From Atopobium sp. oral taxon 199 str. F0494 (GTDB lineage: Bacteria; Actinomycetota; Coriobacteriia; Coriobacteriales; Atopobiaceae), in contig NZ_KE150486.1 of NCBI RefSeq assembly GCF_000411555.1, positions 806,001 through 870,000 on the forward strand: 64,000 bases of DNA, given 5' to 3'. Under the pieces are notes generated by a model. That model was given only the letters and a program-made list of their open reading frames with translations. It had not been told where the DNA came from and did no database searches. The translations under genes were made by a program, and so were the position numbers. Of the stretch, positions 51,797 through 61,259 are shown one piece after another. The first letter of the stretch is position 1. Every line of letters starts with the position of its first letter.

Positions 51797-52719
51797 CGAC
51801 TGCCGACAACAAAAGCGCTAACAACAAAAGTGCAGGCAATCCAACTGTTCGGCCCACAATCGCGTACCTTGTCGCGCTCTTGATTTGCGGGTCAAACGGA
51901 ATAGTTGCAAGTTGTGTCAATCTGCCCAGTTATCAGATAGTTTTTTTCCGCATGATCTTGGGCATGCTGTTTCTTTTTGGACTTTTGGGAATAACTCGCA
52001 CTCGCCTGTCATGCAAACGCCATCCCGAGCAGCTCAAGTACCTTGCCGGCGCAGGTATCGCACTCGGATTCCAATGGGCGCTCCTTTTCGCGGCCTATCG
52101 GCATGTCGGAATCGGCGTCGCCACCCTTGAATACTACTGCGGTCCGGTCATAGTTATGGCGCTCTCACCTTTTCTCTTTCATGAAACGCTCACTCGGCGA
52201 AAAGTTATTGGATTTTTGATCGTGCTGGCCGGTATGGTACTTATCGTCAGCTATGGCGTTGGCGAGAATCTCTCGATTACAGGGCTTATATACGGAGCGC
52301 TCGCGGCGGTACTGTACGCTGCTATGATTGTTTTGAACCGCTACGCTCCCGATATTGAGGGTCTCGAAGGCACCGCTATGCAGCTTGCCGTCGGTGCGGG
52401 AGCAGTCGGCATCATTACGCTGCTCGTTCATGGTATTGAGATTCCCGCCGATATTCACGCGGTCAACTGGGGCGCCCTTTTGATACTGGGATTGTTTAAC
52501 ACCGGCGTTGGCAGCGGTCTTTACTTCCCGCAGCTCACAAAGATTCCGGTACAGCGCGTCGCGGTTTTCGGGTATCTTGAGCCGCTCTCCGCCGTTCTGT
52601 TCTCGTCTCTGCTCTTAGGAGAACCTCTTGGGATTCTCAAGATAGCGGGAGCGTTCTGCATTATCGGCGGCGCGCTTTTCGCTGAAACCGCACGCAGCGA
52701 AATTGCGCGCACATCATAA
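51793..52719 (+). CDS. EamA/DMT-family transporter
   Basis: 308 residues with about ten membrane segments in two EamA repeats (for example IVFFRMILGMLFLFGLLGI, LGFQWALLFAAYRHVGIGVATLEYYCGPVIVMALSPFLFHETL and VQRVAVFGYLEPLSAVLFSSLLLGEPLG). Substrate unknown; the pairing with asparaginase hints at amino-acid export but is not proof. The N-terminus has a 15-bp duplication coding NKSANNKSA. Overlap with ansA is ATGA. Confidence 0.9.
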   Translation: MTTADNKSANNKSAGNPTVRPTIAYLVALLICGSNGIVASCVNLPSYQIVFFRMILGMLFLFGLLGITRTRLSCKRHPEQLKYLAGAGIALGFQWALLFAAYRHVGIGVATLEYYCGPVIVMALSPFLFHETLTRRKVIGFLIVLAGMVLIVSYGVGENLSITGLIYGALAAVLYAAMIVLNRYAPDIEGLEGTAMQLAVGAGAVGIITLLVHGIEIPADIHAVNWGALLILGLFNTGVGSGLYFPQLTKIPVQRVAVFGYLEPLSAVLFSSLLLGEPLGILKIAGAFCIIGGALFAETARSEIARTS

Positions 52720-52727
52720 GCGCCGCA

Positions 52728-53285
52728 CTACCCGTCAGTGACCGTTCCGCGAAGAATATCCAGCCCGTGAAAAACAGGCTCAATCACTGATGAGATGTTT
52801 TCAACGGCAGCTTTAGGACTGCCTGGCAGATTTACGATGAGCGTACGCTCCGCAATTCCGGCGACTCCACGCGAAAGACAGGCCTTGGACGTGATGCGCA
52901 TCGATGCAGCCCGCATGGCCTCAGCAATGCCGGGTGCCATGCGCTCACACACCTCACCGGTTGCCTCGGGCGTCACATCACGCGGCGAGAAGCCCGTGCC
53001 TCCCGTAGTTACCACTAGCGCAATACCGTCAGCCACGGCGGCGCGCAAGGCTGAGACGATACGCTCACGCTCATCGGGCACCAGTGCCACCTGAGGCTCA
53101 ACTGCCAAGCCCTTCTCGCTGAGAAAGGCGACAAGGGCCGGGCCACTCGCATCAGCTCGCTCACCGCGTGAAGAACGATCACTCACCGTAATGACGCGCG
53201 CGGTGTACGCCTTCCGCAACACTCCAGCCGCTTCTTGTCGCGCCAATGCTTCCCGCTTTTCACTGGCTGTTTTTTGCTGCTCCAC
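52728..53285 (-). CDS. mogA: Molybdopterin adenylyltransferase-like protein (MogA/MoaB)
   Basis: 185 residues. Core: AYTARVITVSDRSSRGERADASGPALVAFLSEKGL, then VVTTGGTGFSPRDVTPEATGEV with the GTGxxxxDxTPE molybdopterin-binding motif, and TLIVNLPGSPKAAVENI. An N-terminal extension of about 25 residues (MEQQKTASEKREALARQEAAG) looks helical. It adenylylates molybdopterin before molybdenum insertion. It is the last gene of the run that starts with modA, 2 bp after the MoeA-like gene. Confidence 0.92.
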   Translation of the reverse strand: MEQQKTASEKREALARQEAAGVLRKAYTARVITVSDRSSRGERADASGPALVAFLSEKGLAVEPQVALVPDERERIVSALRAAVADGIALVVTTGGTGFSPRDVTPEATGEVCERMAPGIAEAMRAASMRITSKACLSRGVAGIAERTLIVNLPGSPKAAVENISSVIEPVFHGLDILRGTVTDG

Positions 53286-53287
53286 GG

Positions 53288-54322
53288 CTACTCCTTTACG
53301 ATAAGGCCACCCTCACCTAACGCTACAAAATCACGCTTGAAAAGCTCAATACCTGCGGCGATTCTGGGCAGCACCAAATCAAAGACGGTCGTGCTGCTAT
53401 ACATAACACAGCCAGGAAGCCCTAGTACAGGAACGCCGGGAGCCTCTTTGCCCTGAGCGTTGAGATAGCCTAGACACATCATTGCTCCCGGAAGTACCGG
53501 AGCACCATAGGTGACAATACGCGCGCCGGAGCGCTTAATGGCGCCAGGAGTGTTATCGTCAGGATCCACGCTCATGCCGCCCGTGCACAGGATCACATCA
53601 ACCCCGGCGTCAAGTGCTTCGCGAATAGCGACAACCAACGCATCCATATCATCGCCCGGTTTAGCGTAACGCACTACTTCGATACCCACAGCGTTCAGCT
53701 TATCTTTGACGACGGGCGTAAACTTGTCCTCGATAAGACCTTTTTGAACTTCGGAACCCGTAGCGATAATTGCCGCGGTCTTTAGACAGAAGGGTGCTAC
53801 GCGCATGAGCGCCCCGTGATGATCAATATCAGCGGCGGCTTCAGCGGCTTTCACAACCGCCTCGTCAACCACAAGAGGAATGACGCGAGTACCTGCGAGC
53901 GGCGCGTCCTTTTTCACCGCGCTGTTGCCGCGGCGCGTAGCTATCATCACTTCATCCACAGAGTTCACAGCATTGAGTCGGTTCGTATCAAGTACAAAAA
54001 CGCCATCGGTGCCGGCCGAAATGTTGAGCTTTCCCTCATGCGGCTCTGCGGACACCACGCAATTCTCGCCGTGGCAAAGCGCCGCCATGCGATACGCCGC
54101 GTCGTTTTCGTGGAGCTGACCCTCTTTAAGCTCCCACACAAAAAGGTGTTCTTTACCCATGCTCAGCAGCACGGGAATATCAGCTTCCTCCACTACATGA
54201 CCCTTTTGAAAGCGCACACCCTTGAAGCGCGTCTTGTCACTGGCTCCGGTACCGGGAATGATTTGGGTCATGTCATGGCACAGGACGTGTCCCACCGCTT
54301 CTTCGGTCTTGATTTGTTTCAT
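53288..54322 (-). CDS. Stand-alone MoeA-like molybdopterin-binding protein
   Basis: 344 residues, shorter than MoeA (about 400). The N-terminal half (MKQIKTEEAVGHVLCHDMTQII, ... GVRFQKGHVVEEADIPVLLSMGKEHLFVW) is MoeA-domain-like. The second half has the molybdopterin-binding fold with AIIATGSEVQKG and LCTGGMSVDPDDNTPGAIK, where the motif is GGMSxDPDD. Such proteins are usually found beside molybdenum hydroxylase genes and may insert Mo or handle the sulfurated cofactor. It has no glycerol-rich C-terminal MoeA domain IV. Between mogA and the MOSC gene, one base from the latter. Confidence 0.88.
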   Translation of the reverse strand: MKQIKTEEAVGHVLCHDMTQIIPGTGASDKTRFKGVRFQKGHVVEEADIPVLLSMGKEHLFVWELKEGQLHENDAAYRMAALCHGENCVVSAEPHEGKLNISAGTDGVFVLDTNRLNAVNSVDEVMIATRRGNSAVKKDAPLAGTRVIPLVVDEAVVKAAEAAADIDHHGALMRVAPFCLKTAAIIATGSEVQKGLIEDKFTPVVKDKLNAVGIEVVRYAKPGDDMDALVVAIREALDAGVDVILCTGGMSVDPDDNTPGAIKRSGARIVTYGAPVLPGAMMCLGYLNAQGKEAPGVPVLGLPGCVMYSSTTVFDLVLPRIAAGIELFKRDFVALGEGGLIVKE

Positions 54323-54796
54323 TTACAGCTCCTTAGCGCTCAGAACGCGAATAACGTCACCGGGCTTGACGGTACCCCCACGCAGTACGACCGTAAAAAT
54401 ACCGTCAGTGGGCATGACACAGGTGCCGATGAGTTTTCTGATTTCACAGTCATGGTGACAGGTCTTGCCAATCTGCGTTACCGCGAGAAGAACCTCGCCT
54501 ATGGCAAGTACGGTACCAACCGGAAGTGTGCGCAGGTCAATGCCGGAGGTAAGAATATTTTCAGCAAAGTCTCCGGGATTCAGCTCCGCGCCCTTCTCGC
54601 GCATGATGTCAACAGATTCGTTGCCCAACAAACTGACCTGACGGTGCCAATTTCCGGCATGTGCGTCGCCTGCAATACCCTCGCCCACACGAAGATCGAT
54701 GGAAGCGACAGATTGCTTGCGCGTACCTTTCTTACGACTGATACAGCAGCTGAGCACCGTACCTTCTACAGCGGATTGCGCCTCTTCACAACTCAT
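54323..54796 (-). CDS. MOSC-domain protein
   Basis: 157 residues, essentially a single MOSC domain: [108 protein letters not shown]. Cys residues in [10 protein letters not shown] are well placed for sulfur carriage. MOSC proteins are involved in sulfur or selenium handling of the molybdenum cofactor. Overlaps moaC by four bases. Confidence 0.93.
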   Translation of the reverse strand: MSCEEAQSAVEGTVLSCCISRKKGTRKQSVASIDLRVGEGIAGDAHAGNWHRQVSLLGNESVDIMREKGAELNPGDFAENILTSGIDLRTLPVGTVLAIGEVLLAVTQIGKTCHHDCEIRKLIGTCVMPTDGIFTVVLRGGTVKPGDVIRVLSAKEL

Positions 54797-55302
54797 GCGC
54801 GCCCATCCTCTCGTATATCCTCTCGCATAAAATGACCGGACGCTCCGCCGTCTTTCTCAAGCAAACGGACCTGGTCGATAACCATATCACGCTGATGAGC
54901 CTTACACATATCGTAGATAGTCAGGCAGGCCGCAGAGGCCGCTGTCAGAGCCTCCATCTCAACGCCCGTCTCCCCCGTGCAGCGGCAAAGAACTTCCGCC
55001 GTGATACCGTCGCCTTCAAACGCAAATGTAATGTCTATACCGGTAAGCTGAAGCGGATGACACATCGGAATAATCTCCCAGGTGCGCTTAGCCGCCATAA
55101 TGCCCGCCACCTGCGCCACAGCCAGAACATCGCCTTTTTTAATGCCGCCGGAACGCACCAGTTCAAGCGTATCGGGGCGCATGAAGATCTTTCCGCTCGC
55201 ACGCGCCATACGCGCCGTTTTAGCCTTAGCGGAAACGTCCACCATACGGGCTCGTCCCTGCTCATTAAAATGGGTAAACGCCACCCTAACCTCCAATTTC
55301 AT
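54793..55302 (-). CDS. moaC: Cyclic pyranopterin monophosphate synthase
   Basis: 169 residues. Second step of pterin formation with MoaA. The N-terminus carries [18 protein letters not shown]-like sequence, then [43 protein letters not shown] and [53 protein letters not shown], with the catalytic Lys and Asp. It lies inside the end of moaA (overlap 17 bases). Confidence 0.96.
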   Translation of the reverse strand: MKLEVRVAFTHFNEQGRARMVDVSAKAKTARMARASGKIFMRPDTLELVRSGGIKKGDVLAVAQVAGIMAAKRTWEIIPMCHPLQLTGIDITFAFEGDGITAEVLCRCTGETGVEMEALTAASAACLTIYDMCKAHQRDMVIDQVRLLEKDGGASGHFMREDIREDGRA

Positions 55303-56233
55303 TCATCGCCCGAAGCGCCTTGCTTGCATGCTTCAAATCAATCGTATGACTCTTAGGCTTTTGGGCAATCCCCTTGCTCAAAACATCCAGAAGTTCCTCG
55401 CTTGAAAGTCCTCGCAGCGCTATCTCAGAGGCCGAATGCAGGCAAGGCTTCAGCATGCCGTCAGCAGTCACGCGGATTCTGTCGCAATCGCTGCAAAACT
55501 TATGCGTCATAGGACGAATGAGTCCCACTCTCCCCTGCCAGCCCGGCGCACAGAACAGCTCCGTAACACCGCTGGAACCCACAGCTTCAAGCTCAGGCAG
55601 CACCTCCAGCACGCGATCAGCACTGATAAAGCGCTCATCAGGCCAGCAGGCGCATTCTCCCATGCGCATAAGTTCAATAAAGCGCACGTCAACCGGCTCA
55701 TTTTGTGCCATTTCGGCAAGAGGGCGAATTTCATCCTCATTCAAGCCTCCCAACAGGACGGCATTGAATTTCGTATGGGTAAATCCCACTTCCCGTGCCG
55801 CCTCAATACCGGCAAGCGCGTCAGCAAGCGTTCCGATGCGACTCAGCTTCGCGTACCGTTCGGAGTTGAGCGTATCGAGTGAGATGTTGAGACGAGAAAG
55901 ACCAGCTGCCTTGAGGTCGGCTGCCACAGGAGCCAGAAGCGTGGCATTAGTAGTCATAACCACTTCATCGATGTCGTCCACTGCAGCAATCATACGCGTC
56001 AGGTCTACTATGCCTCGGCGCACCAACGGCTCGCCGCCGGTAAGGCGGACCTTTTTCACACCCAGCCGAGCCGCAGCCTCAACAATTGCGCGCATCTCTT
56101 CAAACGAAAGCACGTCTTTATGACGAAGCATAGGGACGCCGTGAGCCGGCATGCAATACAGACAACGGCAATTGCAGCGGTCCGTAACTGAAAGTCTCAG
56201 ATAGCGAATATTTCTCCCCAAATTATCACGCAT
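55286..56233 (-). CDS. moaA: GTP 3',8-cyclase (radical SAM)
   Basis: About 315 residues. Forms the first intermediate of molybdenum cofactor synthesis from GTP. The N-terminal [4Fe-4S] motif is [16 protein letters not shown] and the C-terminal cluster CysxxCys is in [41 protein letters not shown] and the GG-type tail ending NEIGG also match. ATG 56233 begins at the family start [18 protein letters not shown]; the longer frame is inside modC. The gene overlaps modC by 8 bases. Confidence 0.96.
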   Translation of the reverse strand: MRDNLGRNIRYLRLSVTDRCNCRCLYCMPAHGVPMLRHKDVLSFEEMRAIVEAAARLGVKKVRLTGGEPLVRRGIVDLTRMIAAVDDIDEVVMTTNATLLAPVAADLKAAGLSRLNISLDTLNSERYAKLSRIGTLADALAGIEAAREVGFTHTKFNAVLLGGLNEDEIRPLAEMAQNEPVDVRFIELMRMGECACWPDERFISADRVLEVLPELEAVGSSGVTELFCAPGWQGRVGLIRPMTHKFCSDCDRIRVTADGMLKPCLHSASEIALRGLSSEELLDVLSKGIAQKPKSHTIDLKHASKALRAMNEIGG

Positions 56234-57311
56234 GAGAAATCTCTTCTTTCGCCGTACTCTCAACGAGAGGCATGACATGCTCAGGAGCAATATGCAACAA
56301 GATCCGCTTTGAATCGCCGCGCGCCGCCCAGGATTCTTTTGAACACTCATAGCGAAGCAGCGCTCCTTTGGGCGTCCGAGCCATTACGATGGTCGAAAAC
56401 GTATTATCGATTACGCGATCAACCTCACAGGGAATGACATTCTCAGACTCAGAAACACCGTCAAGAACCGTAAAGTAGTGAGCTCGCAGGCCCACGTACT
56501 GCACCTCGCCGCGTATCGGCAATGCTGTTTGCAGCTCTATACCCCAATCGCTGCATGCAAGGGTCTTCTCACCTGTCGCATGAGCCCGCGACACGTTCTT
56601 ACAGCCGGAAATGAGCGCCGCTGCCAGCGTTGCGGGAGCCGAGAAGAGCTCTTTGACGGGCACTTTTTTATCAGACATGCCTCGATCAATAACGCATACG
56701 GAATTGCACAGACGGTATACCTCATCGCGATTGTGCGATACGTATACCGCGCCACCGGGAAAAGCGCGCAGCGTATCGTTTAATTCCAATTCAAGCTGCC
56801 AACGAAGGTAGCCGTCCAAGGCGGAAAACGGTTCATCAAGCAAGATCAACTCAGGCTCGCTGACCAGGATGCGCGCCATCGCGCAACGCTGCTGCTGCCC
56901 GCCGGAAAGCTCGGAGGGGCGGCGATCAAAAAGTCCCTCAAGCTGCACCTTTTCCAGCTGTTTGCGTGCAGACGCCTCACGCTCTGAGCGCGTCTGTCCC
57001 ACGGCGCCCACCAGTACGTTTTGCATCACCGTCATATGAGGAAAGAGCGCGTAGTTCTGAAACAGATATCCCACATGGCGCTCTTGCGGAGGAAGATTAA
57101 GGTGCGTCTCAGAATCAAACAGCACGCGATTGTTAAGCACGATACGCCCGCGGTCAGGCTGCACGACACCAGCTATGCACTTGAGCGTCATCGACTTACC
57201 GCAGCCTGAAGGTCCCAAAAGCGCCAGAACCTCGTTGCTCTTGTCGACATCAAACGAAACGTGCAGGTCAAACCCATCAAGATGCTTAGTAATATCAACG
57301 GAAAGCGCCAC
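56226..57311 (-). CDS. modC: Molybdate ABC transporter ATPase
   Basis: 361 residues. Walker A LLGPSGCGKSMTLKCIAG, signature SELSGGQQQRCAMARIL, Walker B LILLDEPFSALDGYLRW, and a C-terminal TOBE-like domain (QYVGLRAHYFTVLDG... VDRVIDNTFSTIVMARTP). It completes ModABC with the two genes upstream on the same strand; its start overlaps modB's stop by one base. Confidence 0.95.
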   Translation of the reverse strand: MALSVDITKHLDGFDLHVSFDVDKSNEVLALLGPSGCGKSMTLKCIAGVVQPDRGRIVLNNRVLFDSETHLNLPPQERHVGYLFQNYALFPHMTVMQNVLVGAVGQTRSEREASARKQLEKVQLEGLFDRRPSELSGGQQQRCAMARILVSEPELILLDEPFSALDGYLRWQLELELNDTLRAFPGGAVYVSHNRDEVYRLCNSVCVIDRGMSDKKVPVKELFSAPATLAAALISGCKNVSRAHATGEKTLACSDWGIELQTALPIRGEVQYVGLRAHYFTVLDGVSESENVIPCEVDRVIDNTFSTIVMARTPKGALLRYECSKESWAARGDSKRILLHIAPEHVMPLVESTAKEEISHA

Positions 57312-58006
57312 TAGTGCACACCTCCCGCCAAGGAAGCCGACCCGTGCGTACGCCGGCTTCCCTTCTCGAAAAAGTTAAGCGCGAGAAGCACCACGGCAGA
57401 GATGGCAAGGTTCACCAGCACCCACTGCATCGCGGCCGCGTCATCTCCTGTACGCCACAGCTGGTATACCGTTGTTGACACGGTTGCTGTCTTGCCGGGC
57501 GTATACCCGCAGATCATCGATGTAGCTCCGTACTCACCGAGCGCACGGGCAAACGCCAGAACAGTACCCGCTACGACGCCCTTCATGCAGCAGGGCATCT
57601 TTACCCGCCAGAATATCCATGTGTTCGATTTGCCCAGCGTACGGGCAGCGTCGGCAAGCGTTTCATCAAAGCTCTCAAAGGCGCCGCGAACCGTGCGATA
57701 CATGAGCGGCAAACTCACGACAACCGTCGCGAAGATCGCCGCATACCAAACCATCGTGAGTTTCATGCCAAAAATACGCAATACCCACAGGCCTATGGGA
57801 CGGCGCGGGCCCAAAAGCAAGAGCAGCAGATAGCCCACGACCGTCGGAGGCAATACCAGCGGCAGCGTCAATATAACGTCCAAAAGGCCTTTGATAGCCC
57901 TTGGTGTCTTTGCTATAACGTTCGCCAGAGCGATGCCTAGCAAAAAGACGAGCGCCGTTGACGCTGCGGCAATCCTCAGCGAGTTATAGAGCGGATACCA
58001 ATCCAT
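57311..58006 (-). CDS. modB: Molybdate ABC transporter permease
   Basis: 231 residues, about five membrane segments. Begins LYNSLRIAAASTALVFLLGIALANVIAKTPRAIKGLLDVILTLPLVLPPTVVGYLLLLLLG, which is typical of ModB; EAA-type coupling loop in ESFDETLADAARTLGKSNTWIFWRVKMP and FARALGEYGATSMICGYTPGKTATV. Forms the membrane channel for molybdate or tungstate with ModA and ModC. Confidence 0.95.
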   Translation of the reverse strand: MDWYPLYNSLRIAAASTALVFLLGIALANVIAKTPRAIKGLLDVILTLPLVLPPTVVGYLLLLLLGPRRPIGLWVLRIFGMKLTMVWYAAIFATVVVSLPLMYRTVRGAFESFDETLADAARTLGKSNTWIFWRVKMPCCMKGVVAGTVLAFARALGEYGATSMICGYTPGKTATVSTTVYQLWRTGDDAAAMQWVLVNLAISAVVLLALNFFEKGSRRTHGSASLAGGVH

Positions 58007-58039
58007 ACAAGCACCAATCTGATTGCACTCATGTATCCA

Positions 58040-58912
58040 CTACGCCTTTGAAAGCGGAGTAAACCCGACCTTCTCAAAGCACGCGCTCGCATCGGACGTC
58101 TTCAGGAATTCAAGGAATTTCTTCGCCAGGTCAGCCTGCTTCGCGTTCTTGGTCGCAGCCGCGGGATAGACAACGCGCCCGCACATTTCCTCAGTCGCCT
58201 CATCAACCATCTGCAGCTTGGCGGAGGTAGCGTCAGTTTTGTAAATAACGCCGCAGTCAACGGAAGCCTCTTTGACCTGCGTGGTAACTTCCTTGACATT
58301 AGTGCCGTAGGAAATGTGTCCGTCTTTGGCAAGCGTCTCTTCATCAAGGCTGTAATACTTGAGAATCTTCTGTGTATACTGGCCGACAGGAACGTCAGAG
58401 TTGCCCATACCGAGCAGAACCTCTCCGGCATTGAGTTTTTTCGCCATATCGTCAAAGCTCTGAACGGCTTTGGGGTTATCTTGGGGCACGCACAAGGTAA
58501 CCTTGTTCTCAAGAATGTCAAAGCGAGTATCGGACGCAATGAGATCAAGATCTTTGTCGTGATCCTTCTTGGCGTTTGCATCAAGCTGATTCATCTGCTT
58601 CTGACCGGCGGAAATGAAGACATCGCAGTCGGAGCCCTCTTCAATCTGCGTCTTCAGGGTGCCCGAAGAATCAAAGTTGAAACTAATATCGACGCCCTCA
58701 TTCGCATTTTTGAAGAGCTCACCGGCCTCTGTCAGGCTTTCGGTCAGCGATGCGGCGGCAAACACGATGAGCTTTTGGGTCTCAGCGGGCTTCTCGCTAG
58801 CTGCGGGCTCCTCCTTTGCCTTACCGCCATTACAAGCCGCAAGACCAAACGCAGCGGCTCCTGCCGCGCCAACGATAAACGAACGACGGGTAACACTGCT
58901 TTCGAACTTCAT
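58040..58912 (-). CDS. modA: Molybdate-binding lipoprotein
   Basis: 290 residues. The N-terminus carries a twin-arginine-like motif VTRRSFIVGAAGAAAFG and the lipobox LAAC, so it may be exported by Tat and anchored as a lipoprotein. The ligand-binding fold shows VFAAASLTESLTEAGELF, FNFDSSGTLKTQIEEGSDCDVFISAG and VGQYTQKILKYYSL; residue choice does not allow molybdate to be separated from tungstate. AAAGGAGT is upstream of the start. The leader contains TCGTTATATA, resembling half a ModE operator. Confidence 0.93.
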   Translation of the reverse strand: MKFESSVTRRSFIVGAAGAAAFGLAACNGGKAKEEPAASEKPAETQKLIVFAAASLTESLTEAGELFKNANEGVDISFNFDSSGTLKTQIEEGSDCDVFISAGQKQMNQLDANAKKDHDKDLDLIASDTRFDILENKVTLCVPQDNPKAVQSFDDMAKKLNAGEVLLGMGNSDVPVGQYTQKILKYYSLDEETLAKDGHISYGTNVKEVTTQVKEASVDCGVIYKTDATSAKLQMVDEATEEMCGRVVYPAAATKNAKQADLAKKFLEFLKTSDASACFEKVGFTPLSKA

Positions 58913-59082
58913 ACCGTACTCCTTTGAACGAACCTAACCTTATATAACGAATCTTTTGTACTACGCTCCTATTGCCAAAAGACCCGGTAACGCCAATGTT
59001 TTTGCAGAGCGCTCCGCGCAAAGAGCCTCGTAAACCACCTTGTAAACCACACTGAAAGACGCGCAAGCACGCGCCCCTCTCT

Positions 59083-60117
59083 TTACGCCGAAGCGGGTTT
59101 TTTCTGATGCGGCTTTTCCGGACGGAGGTCAGCGCGGCAGCGAATCATCTCCGCGGCAATGGAGATAGCAATCTCTGACGGAGTGACCGCCATGATATCA
59201 TCCCCGATGGGCATATAAATAGCGTCGGACCACTCCTTAGAAACACCACGTTCTTCCAACGTCTTACGGGCAAACGCCGATTTTCTTTGGCTGCCAATAC
59301 AGCCCACATACGCCGGTTTGCACAGGTAGAGTTGTTCGAGCACGTCAATGTCAAACGCGTGGCCGTGAGTTGTTACCACCGCGTAATCGCGGCGCGTCAC
59401 ATGCACATGCTCTGAAATGTGCTTGAAGTCACCGAGAAAGACCGCCTCCGCAGCGGGGAAGGCTTCCTTCACCGCCACTCCTTCGCGATCGTCAAAGACC
59501 ACCACTCTAAAACCAACACTGGCAAGCACGGGCGTCAATGCGTGTCCTACGTGTCCACCTCCAAAAATATACGCCACAGGATCGGGACCCAACGGCTCTG
59601 TATACGTCGCCGTTGCCTCATCCCACAAGGGCATATCAAAAAGAGCTCGCGGGTCATCCGCCGGAAGTTCATCGATGGCCAACGCTTCAACTATCACATG
59701 ATCGGGATTCGACCACTGTTCCGTAATGACAAACGGTTTTCCTTCGCCAATCAGACTAAGCAGCCGGTCTGCAAAGAAGTCCTTTTGATCCGGAGTGACT
59801 ACACATGAAGCAACAAGTGCATCTCCTCCACAGGCCATACCTGTTTTGGCATGTGTCATCCACTCAATATAATTTCGCTGTGCGCCGGCAAGCATGGCGC
59901 GTGAGCGCTCCTGCGCCATAAGTTCAATGGAACCGCCGCCAACGGTCCCTAAAAACGTTCCGTCCTGCAGAAGCACCATGCGAGCGCCAGCATGACGCGG
60001 CATCGAGCCCTTTGTGGTTACAAGCGTTGAAAGCACAAAGCTCCGATCTGCCTCCAGCTCTGCAAGAAGACGACGCACAAAATGCTCATCGCAGAGCGTC
60101 TCATGTGAATCAGCCAT
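59083..60117 (-). CDS. xdhC: XdhC/CoxI-family maturation protein
   Basis: 344 residues. N-terminal XdhC domain (SFVLSTLVTTKGSMPRHAGARMVLLQDGTFLGTVGGGSIELM) and C-terminal Rossmann-like domain YIFGGGHVGHALTPVLASVGFRVVVFDDRE ... AVVTTHGHAFDIDVLEQLYLCKPAYVGCIGSQRKS. Family members bind molybdenum cofactor and deliver it in sulfurated form to xanthine dehydrogenase-type enzymes. It is 59 bp after selD in the selenium gene run. Confidence 0.92.
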   Translation of the reverse strand: MADSHETLCDEHFVRRLLAELEADRSFVLSTLVTTKGSMPRHAGARMVLLQDGTFLGTVGGGSIELMAQERSRAMLAGAQRNYIEWMTHAKTGMACGGDALVASCVVTPDQKDFFADRLLSLIGEGKPFVITEQWSNPDHVIVEALAIDELPADDPRALFDMPLWDEATATYTEPLGPDPVAYIFGGGHVGHALTPVLASVGFRVVVFDDREGVAVKEAFPAAEAVFLGDFKHISEHVHVTRRDYAVVTTHGHAFDIDVLEQLYLCKPAYVGCIGSQRKSAFARKTLEERGVSKEWSDAIYMPIGDDIMAVTPSEIAISIAAEMIRCRADLRPEKPHQKKPASA

Positions 60118-60176
60118 GGTACTACCTATCCTTATCTACGAAAATTCTGTGAAAACCCGCGCTTAAAAGCCGTATC

Positions 60177-61259
60177 TCAGCATCCCCGTCCGTGCATCAG
60201 CCTGATGCGCGTGTGGCCGTGTGAAGCATCGGCGCCTTCGTTTTCCGTCATGTGTCCAACTACGCGGGCGGAAGGCACGCGCCCGTCCGCGCGAAGCGCG
60301 GCGAGAAGCGCCTCGGCGTCCTCAGGCGCCACGGCAATAAGCAGGCCACCCGAGGTTTCCGGACAGAAGAGCACATCGGCTTTTTCACGGGAAACTCCTT
60401 CAGCTTCCACGTACTTCTCGGCATACCGGCGATTGCGATACATACCTGCAGGCAGAATACCTAGACGAGCCAGCTCAAACACATGGGGCGAGATAAACTC
60501 GGGGCCATCAACGTCAATCACCGCGCTCAAATCCGCTCCCTGACACATCTCAAGCAGATGTCCCATAAGCGAGAAGCCCGTCACGTCCGTTACGGCATGA
60601 ACGTCAAAGTTCACCATAATGTCGCGCGCATACCGGTTGAGCGTCATCATGGAGCGCTCGGCGGTATCAATCTCTTCTGCGGTTGCCATATTGGCTTTTA
60701 CTGCTGTGGTAATCACGCCTACGCCAAGCGCCTTGGTAAGAATGAGTACATCGCCCGCATGCGCTCCCGAATTGGTATACATCTTGGCTGGATTCACAAA
60801 ACCTGAGACAGCAAGACCGTATTTGGGCTCATTGTCATAAATGCTATGACCGCCCACAATGAGCGCACCGGCTTCATACACCTTGTCATAGCCGCCGCGC
60901 AAAATCTCGTGAACCACCTCAGAAGACATATCTTCCGGAACCGCCATAACGTTGAGTGCTACCTTGGGCTCACCACCCATAGCGTATACGTCGGAGAGAG
61001 CGTTTGTCGCCGCAATAGCCCCGTACACATAGGGGTCATCGGCGATGGGCGGAAAGAAATCAATAGTTTCCACCAGCGCGACATCATCGGTAACCTTATA
61101 AACTGCCGCATCGTCCGCCTTGTCAAAACCAACCAGCAAGTTGGGATCTTGACGCACCTTGATATCCGAGAGGAGCTTTGCAAGCTCACCTGCTCCAACT
61201 TTCGCACCGCATCCAGCGCATTCGGCAAGCTTCGTTAGTTTGACGTTTTCCACAGCCAC
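60177..61259 (-). CDS. selD: Selenide, water dikinase
   Basis: Makes selenophosphate from selenide and ATP. 360 residues. The catalytic Cys-Lys pair is in AECAGCGAKVGAGELAKLL; the Cys is a normal Cys and not a UGA-encoded selenocysteine. AIRS-type ATP motifs follow: DDAAVYKVTDDVALVETIDFFPPIADDPY, ALSDVYAMGGEPKVALNVMAVPED and DVTGFSLMGHLLEMCQG. The neighbours (yqeB, yedF, desulfurase) suggest its product here serves selenium-dependent molybdenum hydroxylases; use in selenoproteins or tRNA cannot be excluded. One base from yqeB. Confidence 0.97.
   Translation of the reverse strand: MAVENVKLTKLAECAGCGAKVGAGELAKLLSDIKVRQDPNLLVGFDKADDAAVYKVTDDVALVETIDFFPPIADDPYVYGAIAATNALSDVYAMGGEPKVALNVMAVPEDMSSEVVHEILRGGYDKVYEAGALIVGGHSIYDNEPKYGLAVSGFVNPAKMYTNSGAHAGDVLILTKALGVGVITTAVKANMATAEEIDTAERSMMTLNRYARDIMVNFDVHAVTDVTGFSLMGHLLEMCQGADLSAVIDVDGPEFISPHVFELARLGILPAGMYRNRRYAEKYVEAEGVSREKADVLFCPETSGGLLIAVAPEDAEALLAALRADGRVPSARVVGHMTENEGADASHGHTRIRLMHGRGC

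Noticed and set aside
55374-56123. 249-codon frame antisense to moaA
   Set aside because: It is fully covered by moaA with conserved cluster motifs; the antisense product is low complexity.
60177-61259. In-frame selenocysteine in SelD
   Set aside because: The catalytic position is encoded by a normal Cys codon in CAGCGAK; no in-frame UGA is present.
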